Source: Planctomycetaceae bacterium (GTDB lineage Bacteria; Planctomycetota; Planctomycetia; Pirellulales; Thermoguttaceae). Taken from it: DNA of 5,005 nt. The notes under the pieces were generated by a model. It made no database searches and was not told where the DNA came from. It saw only the letters and a program-made list of their open reading frames with translations. The DNA lies in contig JAISBG010000097.1 in assembly GCA_031266315.1 (NCBI GenBank), forward strand, positions 1-5,005, written 5' to 3'. This document shows, piece after piece, positions 1 to 5,005 of this stretch (position 1 is its first letter; each line of letters opens with the position of its first letter). The translations under genes were made by a program, and so were the position numbers.

Positions 1-999
1 AAGCAATATCACGATGTTCACAACGTCTTGCCAAGTCATAAATTCGGTCCCGGTTGCGGTGACCGGATTTCCGCGTTTACTATGTTGTTAACGCATATCG
101 GTTACGAAAACGTTTATCGCGAAATTGCCGAAACAAAATGGCAGGTTCCCTGGCGAAAAGAAAAAGTTGACGAAAAAGGAAAACCAATTCTTGACGCCGA
201 TGAAAAACAAATTCCGGGTCCTTATTGCACAAAAATTTCGGAATTTCTCTGTCCTGCTGATATTGCCGGATTCGATCATGTTCCAATAATGTTGGGTTAC
301 AACAATTATGTCTTTTCGCACGGCGATTGGATTACCGGACAAAATGAAAAATTCAGTCGCGGAGCCTTCACTCCGGGTGTTTGGCATCCGTTGGAAGACA
401 TTATTGACGGAATTTCTAATACGCTTGCCATCAGCGAACGTTGCACCGCTCCCCAACGCGACCCGCAAGTCTATCCGCCGGAAATTCGCAACGTTAATAA
501 GAATGTCGGGATTCAGGAAGTCTTGGAACGAATCAGTAACAAAGGCGGAGTTCGACTCGATATGAAAGAACCGGTTAGTGAAGATATTACGAAACAAAAA
601 TTAGAACTTTGTTGGGAAACAACGGAAGGCGATTATTTTATTGGTGACGAAAATATCACACGGATAAATCGCACTTGGGCTGGCGGACGTTGGGCGGACG
701 GAATGCACTTTTTTACCGTAACCAATACAATCATGCCGCCCAACGGAGCAAGTTGCGCAACACGAACCAATGACCAATCCCCGCTTTTGGCTCCGCCGAC
801 AAGTTATCATCTTACAGGAGTGAACGGTTTAATGCTTGACGGTACGGTGCGGTTTATTTCGGACAACATTGATTACGGCGGCGATTATACCGGAAAAACC
901 TGCGTCAAAGAAGGTCAATCACCTTTCGGTATTTGGGGAGCCTTAGGCAATATTGCCGACACAAAAAAAGAAAACACCGAAGTTAATGTAACTCAATAG
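1..999 (+). CDS. DUF1559 (SBP_bac_10, H-X9-DG) protein, 5'-truncated by window edge
   Basis: The frame is open from base 1, so the gene begins upstream; the in-frame TTG at 28 is internal. 332 codons are visible, ending at TAG 997-999. The first residues, YHDVHNVLPS, match the conserved YHD.....P segment that in this family follows an N-terminal prepilin-like methylation helix (F-T-L-V-E-L-L type), which would lie outside the window. The next stretch, DRISAFTMLLTHI, corresponds to the family's 'R.S....LLP.I' region. Near the C-terminus HLTGVNGLMLDG fits H-x9-DG exactly (His at visible codon 270), followed by TVRFISDNID, the usual end of the fold. The final 35 or so residues are a polar tail. 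Family knowledge: these proteins are numerous in Planctomycetes, resemble type II secretion pseudopilins at the N-terminus, and are probably exported or surface-located; their biochemical role is unknown. The gene converges on feoB, with 174 bp between the stop codons. Confidence 0.9.
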   Translation, partial: KQYHDVHNVLPSHKFGPGCGDRISAFTMLLTHIGYENVYREIAETKWQVPWRKEKVDEKGKPILDADEKQIPGPYCTKISEFLCPADIAGFDHVPIMLGYNNYVFSHGDWITGQNEKFSRGAFTPGVWHPLEDIIDGISNTLAISERCTAPQRDPQVYPPEIRNVNKNVGIQEVLERISNKGGVRLDMKEPVSEDITKQKLELCWETTEGDYFIGDENITRINRTWAGGRWADGMHFFTVTNTIMPPNGASCATRTNDQSPLLAPPTSYHLTGVNGLMLDGTVRFISDNIDYGGDYTGKTCVKEGQSPFGIWGALGNIADTKKENTEVNVTQ

Positions 1000-1173
1000 G
1001 CACACTGAGGACACCGATTTGATAAATGACCGCAGATTAGGGAACCGTAGCCGGTAAGGCAATAGGCTTCGCCCACGAGTAACCGCTTCACGTTGTTGCG
1101 TTTCCGTAATCAGCTTCGTGAATTTTAAAACGGCTTGAGTATACACACCAATTCGTAAACACAAGGAAAATTT
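1000..1173. other. Convergent intergenic spacer, no gene supported
   Basis: This 174-bp gap separates the 3' ends of two converging genes, so transcription terminators for both would be expected here. I see no strong GC-rich stem followed by a T run on either strand. A long-range pairing is possible between TTCACG near 1087 and CGTGAA near 1116, but it is weak. The minus strand is open from 1164 through the spacer and into the DUF1559 gene (73 codons), but the product resembles no protein I know and is antisense to a real gene at its end. The stretch around 1010-1075 looks like dispersed intergenic sequence rather than coding sequence; that is only an impression. Confidence 0.4.
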
Positions 1174-1187
1174 TTAACCGGTTAAAA
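1172..1187. repeat. 16-bp perfect palindrome over the feoB stop codon
   Basis: TTTTAACCGGTTAAAA is a perfect 16-bp palindrome with no spacer. It contains the last codons of feoB (Leu-Thr-Gly-stop). As RNA it could form only a weak AU-rich stem with a CCGG loop, so it is a poor terminator. It could be chance, because the coding sequence dictates half of it. Confidence 0.3.
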
Positions 1188-3423
1188 TTGATACAACCTG
1201 ATACACGGCAACCGCAATAATAAACGCTAAACTATTTGTGTACGCCATTGTCATCAGCATGTATTTGATATGACCCGTCTCACGCCATATCACAGCGCAT
1301 GTTGCAAAACACGGGTTGTAAATCATAACGAAAAGTATAAGAACAAACGCCTTTAACGGTGTCCAATTCTCTTCCGTCCGCAAACGAATTGCCAGACGTT
1401 TTCCTTGAATATCAAGGTTGTCCGTGTCAATCGCTTCAATCTCCTTCGTTAATCCTTTTTGTTCCGTTTGCTCCGTATTTTCGTTTTCATTTTCACTTTC
1501 GACTTTTTCATCTTCGACTTTTTCGTCTTCGGTTTCAATACCGTACATGGTTGCCATCGTACTGACGATGACTTCTTTTGCCGCGAAACCGCCAATAAGC
1601 GCAACATTATCACGCCAATCGAAACCGGCGTATTGTGATATTGGTTCAAAAATTCGTCCTGCTTGCGCGGCGTAAGAACCGGCAAGTTGTGTTGCCGCAT
1701 CGGTGTTTGGGTCGGCAGGACGCGGGTAATACATGAGTACCCAAAGAAAAACATTCACCGCAAGAATAATTGTTCCCGCTTTTTTGACAAACCACCAACT
1801 TTGAAGTCCCGCCGTAAAAAGTATATCACGCAAACCGGGAACCTGATAGGTCGGAAGTTCCATCACCAACGGCGACGGTTCGCCTCCCACAAAGAATTTA
1901 CCAAGAACAGACGCAACAATTAAAGCAATCGTCCATGAAATTAAAATAATTGTTGCCAATATAAATCCTTGATAGGCAAGGAAAAACGCCGAAATCAGTA
2001 ACGCGTACACAGGAATTTTTGCGCCGCAATTCATAAGCGGAACAACCATAATGGTCAAAATACGTTCCCGTTGTTCCCGCATGGAACGAGTCGCCATCAC
2101 CGCCGGCAACGCACAACCTCCGACAATACCGCCGCCAAGAACCATTGGTAAAATACTTTGACCGTGCAACCCGAAAAAACGCATCAGCCGATCCAACACA
2201 ACAACCACACGGGCAATATAACCGCTTTGTTCCAGAATTGAAATGAAAAGGAAAATGAAAAAAATTGTCGGAACAAAAGTCAGCACTCCGCCAACACCGG
2301 CAATTATTCCATCGTAAATTAACGAATGAAGATCGCCTTCGGGAATAGGAAAGCAGGCATCGAGAAACATCGGAATCCAAACTGAAAAAATCGAATCAAC
2401 CGCTCCAAGCGGCGTGTTCCATTCAAAAGAACCTTCTTCACTAATCCAAGGAAACCATCTCCAACAATCAGCCAAACTAAATGCCAACTGGAATGTTACA
2501 AACATGACAACGGCAACACTCAGCAAACCAAGAAACGGATGACAAAGAACCCGATCAAGTGTATCCGAATTGCGATGCGGAATAAATGTTCGATGAATCG
2601 TTTGCTTTTCGATGGTTTCCGCCAAAGTATTCCGGCTGGACGCGATTGTTTTACGTGGTGAATCTCCGCCGTGTTTTTCGTAATCTTCAACTTTTTTCAC
2701 ACACGATTCAAGAAGTGGTTCCCAATCTTTGTCGTGAGTGTGATGTTGAATAATTCGTCGGGCTTCGCGGTCATTTTCGAGCAATTTCACGGCAAGCCAA
2801 CGAGTTGAAAAATCCTGAACAAGCGGTTCTTTTTGTGACAGTGCGGCGTCAAATTCTTCAATAAGCGGTTCGAGTGTTCCGTAATTAATTTTCCAGACGG
2901 CAGGCGATTCGTGATCGTGCTTTGCGGAAACAATATTAATTTGCCGGCGTAGTTCTTCGAGACCTTCACCGTTACGCCCATTCGTCGGAATTACCGGAAC
3001 ACCAAGCGTTTTTTCCAACTCCTGAATGTTAATCGTCAAACCGCGACGCCGCGCAATATCCATCATGTTCAGGCAAACGACCAGCGGTATTTGGAGTTCG
3101 AGTAATTGAAACACAAAATACAAATGCCGCCGTAAATTGGAAGCGTCAACAACAATAACAACCACCTCTGGACGTTCCAGCAACAGAAAATCACGTGTAA
3201 CACGTTCTTCCTGAGAATACGAGGTCAAACTGTATGTTCCGGGAAGATCAACAACTTCGATACGGCGTTTGCCGTCGTGATAATGCCCGGATTTTTTGGT
3301 AACAGTTACGCCCGGATAATTCGCAACCGTTTGATGTAAACCGGTCAAAAAATTGAATACGGTTGATTTACCGGAATTGGGTTGCCCAACCAATGCAGCA
3401 AGAATTTCATCGTGTTCGTACAT
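1174..3423 (-). CDS. feoB: Ferrous iron transporter FeoB
   Basis: A 749-residue protein, within the usual FeoB range of 700-800. It imports Fe(II) across the inner membrane using a cytosolic GTPase domain. G-domain motifs are all visible: G1 GQPNSGKS (13-20), G2 Thr around 40 in NYPGVTVTK, G3 DLPG (59-62), G4 NMMD (119-122) and a G5-like TNGRNGEG near 147-154. A helical region (about 160-285) leads to a membrane domain starting near 290 at the HPFLG segment. The Gate regions carry the conserved cysteines: GGCALP (Cys437), MNCGAK (Cys466) and NPCFATC (Cys705, Cys709). GGCALP differs from the more common GCNVP; similar GCAxP forms exist in other FeoB proteins from memory. A charged loop (about 628-655), very rich in Glu, Lys and Asn, lies before the last membrane segments and includes a DEKVE duplication (633-642). 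The ATG at 3421-3423 sits 12 residues before G1, as expected; no Shine-Dalgarno site is visible. No feoA or feoC is adjacent in the window. Confidence 0.97.
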   Translation of the reverse strand: MYEHDEILAALVGQPNSGKSTVFNFLTGLHQTVANYPGVTVTKKSGHYHDGKRRIEVVDLPGTYSLTSYSQEERVTRDFLLLERPEVVVIVVDASNLRRHLYFVFQLLELQIPLVVCLNMMDIARRRGLTINIQELEKTLGVPVIPTNGRNGEGLEELRRQINIVSAKHDHESPAVWKINYGTLEPLIEEFDAALSQKEPLVQDFSTRWLAVKLLENDREARRIIQHHTHDKDWEPLLESCVKKVEDYEKHGGDSPRKTIASSRNTLAETIEKQTIHRTFIPHRNSDTLDRVLCHPFLGLLSVAVVMFVTFQLAFSLADCWRWFPWISEEGSFEWNTPLGAVDSIFSVWIPMFLDACFPIPEGDLHSLIYDGIIAGVGGVLTFVPTIFFIFLFISILEQSGYIARVVVVLDRLMRFFGLHGQSILPMVLGGGIVGGCALPAVMATRSMREQRERILTIMVVPLMNCGAKIPVYALLISAFFLAYQGFILATIILISWTIALIVASVLGKFFVGGEPSPLVMELPTYQVPGLRDILFTAGLQSWWFVKKAGTIILAVNVFLWVLMYYPRPADPNTDAATQLAGSYAAQAGRIFEPISQYAGFDWRDNVALIGGFAAKEVIVSTMATMYGIETEDEKVEDEKVESENENENTEQTEQKGLTKEIEAIDTDNLDIQGKRLAIRLRTEENWTPLKAFVLILFVMIYNPCFATCAVIWRETGHIKYMLMTMAYTNSLAFIIAVAVYQVVSILTG
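1498..1527. repeat. 15-bp in-frame tandem duplication inside feoB
   Basis: Two adjacent 15-bp units, TTCGACTTTTTCATC (1498-1512) and TTCGACTTTTTCGTC (1513-1527), differ at one base. On the coding strand each encodes DEKVE, giving residues 633-642 in the acidic loop of FeoB. The neighbouring bases (TTCNNTTTC patterns encoding Glu/Asn/Lys alternation) are also low-complexity. The unit length is a multiple of three, so copy-number change by slippage would keep the frame. Confidence 0.85.
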
Positions 3424-3428
3424 TTTTG

Positions 3429-3452
3429 TAATTAAAATAGATAATTAAAATA
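3429..3452. promoter_or_regulatory. Tandem AT-rich direct repeat just upstream of feoB
   Basis: The 11-mer TAATTAAAATA occurs at 3429-3439 and again at 3442-3452, 13 bp apart, starting 6 bp upstream of the feoB start codon. It lies in a strongly AT-rich leader where a promoter or regulator site would be expected. It does not match the Fur consensus (GATAATGATAATCATTATC) beyond general AT richness, so no regulator can be named. It could be simple AT-rich drift. Confidence 0.3.
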
Positions 3453-3496
3453 TTAAACCGGAATTTCGGTAATAATTTATTTTGTTTACGGATTTC

Positions 3497-3513
3497 ATAA
3501 ACGGTTCGTTTAT
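3497..3513. promoter_or_regulatory. 17-bp inverted repeat upstream of feoB, possible operator
   Basis: ATAAACG-GTT-CGTTTAT is a perfect inverted repeat with 7-bp arms and a 3-base centre, 74-90 bp upstream of the feoB start. An imperfect 14-bp palindrome, ACCGGAATTTCGGT (3457-3470), lies between it and the gene. The position suits a repressor or activator site for feoB, which in many bacteria is iron-regulated, but the sequence does not resemble a Fur or DtxR box. It could instead be the outermost small hairpin of the array to its right. Confidence 0.3.
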
Positions 3514-3529
3514 ACTCTAAAAATATTTC

Positions 3530-3542
3530 GTCCTGAAAGGAC
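3530..3542. repeat. Short hairpin flanking the 3550-3744 element
   Basis: GTCC-TGAAA-GGAC forms a 4-bp stem with a 5-base loop, 8 bp outside the left edge of the composite palindrome. It has no counterpart at the mirrored position on the right. The core CTGAAAGG is also found inside a hairpin of the other element (GCTGAAAGG near 4711-4719), hinting at related building blocks. Confidence 0.4.
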
Positions 3543-3549
3543 AATGCGT

Positions 3550-3744
3550 AATAACCCGACAGGGTTTTATTTTCGTAACCGCAGGTCTTTGACCTGCGGT
3601 TACAAACCAATGAAACCACTGCCCGAAGGGCAGGATTTTAAGCCGTTGCCGTGTTAAGTTCTGCCTTTCTGGCAGTCGGCTGGTTGGCGTTACACCGCAG
3701 GTCAAAGATCTGCGGTTATGAAAATTAAGCCTTATCGGGCTATT
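3550..3744. repeat. 195-bp composite palindrome made of mirrored hairpins
   Basis: The outer 51 bases on each side (3550-3600 and 3694-3744) are inverted copies, 44 of 51 identical and without gaps. Each arm contains small hairpins: AACCC-GACA-GGGTT (3553-3566) mirrored by AGCCT-TATC-GGGCT (3728-3741), and a stem on ACCGCAGGTC (arms 3575-3587 and 3591-3603, a perfect 13-bp stem with TTT loop) mirrored at 3694-3716 with loop AAA. Inside lie CTGCCC-GAA-GGGCAG (3619-3633) and CTGCC-TTTCT-GGCAG (3661-3675), again exactly mirrored about position 3647. The element fills most of the 369-bp gap between glmU and feoB; the rest is AT-rich feoB leader and a short glmU trailer. It contains no gene. It is probably a dispersed structured repeat, and could also act as an mRNA end or processing signal between the two co-oriented genes. 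Confidence 0.8.
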
Positions 3745-3792
3745 CTGTTTTTCGTATCAATCCAATGAATAGTTATTAAACAAAACAAACTG

Positions 3793-4560
3793 TTACGCTT
3801 GATTCTGTAACGCTTCTTCTACGATTTTGGCTTCTTCCACTGTATTGATTCCGAGACTTTCGACGAGTTTGAGAACCGGTAAGGCAATTACATGTTGCCC
3901 ATGCGATTTCATCACCGCCGGAACATCGGTAATGTAATACTCTTTTTGAGCATTATCTGTTTTCAAATGATTCAACGCTTCCAGTAAATCCGGTGTGTGA
4001 AAAACATAATAACTCATATTAACTTCCTTAATCAATTTTTGTTCCGCGTCGGCATCTTTTTCTTCGACAATTCCGGTAAATTCACCGTTACAATTACGAA
4101 TAATTCGTCCCAGACCAACCGGATTCTCTTTTATCGCGGTTCCCAAAATACAGGACGGGAACAATTTTTGTTGCTCATTCGGAGTGTACGCTTCAAGGAG
4201 TTTGAGAATAGATTCGACCTGAATCATCGGACAATCGCCGGCAACAACCATTGTCGTTCCGGTGTGATTTTGTAACTCATTCCGGCAAACCATGACCGCA
4301 TGACCTGTTCCGAGTTGCTCTGTTTGTTCGACAAACACGAGATTCTGTTGACGTGTCCGATGTTCCAGAGTTTTCCGTACAAAATCGCTTCGATAGCCAA
4401 CCACCACGATTATTTTTCCGATATTTGCCTTTTCTAAGGCATCGAGAACATATTCGATCATTGGTCTGCCACAAACCGGATAAAGAACTTTAGGAAGTTC
4501 CGATTTCATCCGTGTTCCTTTTCCGGCTGCCATCACAACAGCGTATTGATTTTCTGTCAT
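3793..4560 (-). CDS. glmU: Stand-alone UDP-GlcNAc pyrophosphorylase (GlmU N-terminal domain type)
   Basis: A 255-residue NTP-transferase that should form UDP-N-acetylglucosamine and pyrophosphate from UTP and GlcNAc-1-phosphate, a cytosolic step feeding peptidoglycan and lipopolysaccharide synthesis. Visible motifs follow the GlmU pyrophosphorylase domain in order: AAGKGTRMKSELPKV (11-25, with Lys24), Gln79 and QLGTGHA (82-88) for uracil binding, GD (108-109, metal-binding Asp), GLGRIIR (149-155), GIVEEKDA (163-170, Glu166), EVN (179-181), EYYITD (207-212) and SLGIN (235-239, with the metal-ligand Asn239). The usual N-x-G after EVN is here N-M-S. The protein stops where bifunctional GlmU would continue into its left-handed beta-helix acetyltransferase domain of about 200 residues, so only one of the two GlmU activities is predicted. 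ATG at 4558-4560 gives the expected short lead before the signature; no clear ribosome binding site is seen. Other sugar-1-phosphate nucleotidyltransferases are possible but fit less well. Confidence 0.9.
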   Translation of the reverse strand: MTENQYAVVMAAGKGTRMKSELPKVLYPVCGRPMIEYVLDALEKANIGKIIVVVGYRSDFVRKTLEHRTRQQNLVFVEQTEQLGTGHAVMVCRNELQNHTGTTMVVAGDCPMIQVESILKLLEAYTPNEQQKLFPSCILGTAIKENPVGLGRIIRNCNGEFTGIVEEKDADAEQKLIKEVNMSYYVFHTPDLLEALNHLKTDNAQKEYYITDVPAVMKSHGQHVIALPVLKLVESLGINTVEEAKIVEEALQNQA

Positions 4561-4672
4561 CTTTGGAAAATGGTTAGGTTTAAAACAGTCTTCATCTTCA
4601 CGTTTTGTAACAAATTCAACGTGTTAATAAAAATTTGATAATATTTCAAAGGAATTTTCGTTAAAAGTAGGA
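4561..4672. other. AT-rich leader of the glmU-type gene
   Basis: This 112-bp stretch lies between the start codon of the pyrophosphorylase gene and the composite palindrome. On the minus strand it has a TTGAAA hexamer (4645-4650) followed by AT-rich sequence, which could be part of a promoter, but no convincing -10 at standard spacing is present. No operator-like repeat is seen. The gene most likely has its own promoter here because the upstream neighbour is about 350 bp away. Confidence 0.35.
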
Positions 4673-4882
4673 AATCATAAGGTGGTCAACCACAAGGTGG
4701 GCGACCTTTCGCTGAAAGGTCGCGTCGGCGATAGCCGACTTGTCCCTGATTTTGTTTGGCAATTGGATTCCAAAACCATTGGCAACACCATTTGCCGTTG
4801 TTAATCTGATTCACTGTCGGCTAACGCCGACGTAACCTTTCAGCGAAAGGTTGCCCACCTTATAGTCAATTACCTTATGATT
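4673..4882. repeat. 210-bp composite palindrome with 67-bp inverted arms
   Basis: The arms 4673-4739 and 4816-4882 are inverted copies, 57 of 67 identical with no gaps; six of the ten differences cluster at 4684-4693. Each arm carries separate hairpins: GCGACCTTTC-GCT-GAAAGGTCGC as a perfect 10-bp stem (4701-4723) mirrored by AACCTTTC-AGC-GAAAGGTT (4834-4852), and GTCGGC-GATA-GCCGAC (4724-4739) mirrored by GTCGGC-TAAC-GCCGAC (4816-4831). A small GTGGT-CA-ACCAC stem (4682-4693) exists only on the left. The 76-bp centre keeps weaker mirror symmetry (GGCAATTGG near 4758 against CCATTTGCC near 4789). The motif AAGGTGGGC recurs at 4694-4702 and, inverted, at 4852-4860 and 4883-4891. No open reading frame of note and no target-site duplication is evident. 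MITE- or BIME-like in form. Confidence 0.85.
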
Positions 4883-4906
4883 GCCCACCTTCATGAATCA
4901 TAATTA

Positions 4907-5005
4907 TTATTCGATGGGTCGGATTGTATTTTTGAACAGATTTTTATCTTCTTTGAGTTTTTCTTCATTTCCGAAAACACAGATATTGTTCTGTTTCATT
5001 CCTTC
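4907..5005 (-). CDS. C-terminal 32 codons of an unidentified gene
   Basis: Read on the minus strand from the window edge, one frame stays open for 32 codons and ends at TAA (4907-4909); the other two frames hit stops within 15 codons. The product contains NNICVFGNEEKLKEDK and ends in TIRPIE: a plausible soluble, charged C-terminus. I do not recognise the family. The frame ends 24 bp before the composite palindrome, as expected if that element sits in the gap between this gene and the pyrophosphorylase gene, which is in the same orientation. The short length makes chance openness in AT-rich DNA possible. Confidence 0.5.
   Translation of the reverse strand, partial: EGMKQNNICVFGNEEKLKEDKNLFKNTIRPIE

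Noticed and set aside
88..597. 169-codon minus-strand frame opposite the DUF1559 gene
   Set aside because: Antisense shadow: the plus-strand frame has clear family motifs, and this product has none.
943..1164. 73-codon minus-strand reading frame in the convergent spacer
   Set aside because: It overlaps the 3' end of the DUF1559 gene in antisense, has no recognisable domain and no ribosome binding site, and its composition looks like spacer DNA.
1418..1675. Ser/Phe-rich plus-strand frame
   Set aside because: It is the antisense reading of the Glu/Lys-rich loop of FeoB, so the bias is explained by the real gene.
1898..2380. 160-codon minus-strand frame inside feoB
   Set aside because: It runs in another frame through the FeoB membrane domain; its Cys/Arg/Phe-rich product is typical of an out-of-frame translation.
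3407..3705. Two minus-strand frames of 62 and 70 codons in the glmU-feoB gap
   Set aside because: Both consist mainly of translated hairpin repeats; one also runs into the feoB start. No protein family is apparent.
3550..3744. CRISPR array
   Set aside because: Repeats are inverted and mirrored, not regularly spaced direct repeats with unique spacers.
3726..3744. Classical Rho-independent terminator for the glmU-type gene
   Set aside because: On the minus strand the stem is only about 4-5 bp with an A-C mismatch, and the following sequence (TTAATTTTC) is not a continuous T run; a termination role remains possible but is not supported.
4620..4655. Sigma-70-like promoter before the glmU-type gene (TTGAAA on the minus strand)
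   Set aside because: No good TATAAT-like hexamer at 16-18 bp spacing; the region is AT-rich enough for chance matches.
4673..4882. Complete insertion sequence
   Set aside because: The inverted arms resemble transposon ends, but there is no transposase frame inside and no target-site duplication could be identified.

Overview
The window most likely comes from a member of the Planctomycetota, or a close PVC relative, with moderate to low GC. The main evidence is the DUF1559 (SBP_bac_10, 'H-X9-DG') protein at the left edge, a family greatly expanded in Planctomycetes. The absence of clear Shine-Dalgarno sites before the two complete genes fits that group. The taxonomic call is an inference from these features.

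Layout. Positions 1-999 (+) hold the C-terminal part of a DUF1559 protein. It converges on feoB (1174-3423, -), a full-length ferrous iron transporter with an N-terminal G domain and a polytopic membrane domain. Upstream of feoB on the same strand lies a 369-bp gap (3424-3792). Next come a stand-alone GlmU-type UDP-GlcNAc pyrophosphorylase (3793-4560, -), a 346-bp gap (4561-4906), and the last 32 codons of an unidentified minus-strand gene that leaves the window (4907-5005). The three minus-strand genes are co-oriented but widely spaced, so a single tight operon is unlikely. The genes look functionally unrelated: surface or secreted protein, iron uptake, and cell-envelope precursor synthesis.

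The most unusual content is in the two larger gaps. Each holds an element of about 200 bp (3550-3744 and 4673-4882) that is an imperfect palindrome built from a mirrored series of short, separately foldable hairpins. The sequences of the two elements differ but the architecture is the same. In each element, one base pair of a small hairpin has changed on both sides between the two arms (A-T to G-C in one, G-C to A-T in the other). This suggests that the small hairpins are the conserved units, rather than only the long cruciform. They look like dispersed, REP/BIME- or MITE-like structured repeats, but no transposase or known family can be assigned from this window. No tRNA, rRNA, CRISPR array or insertion-sequence transposase was seen.
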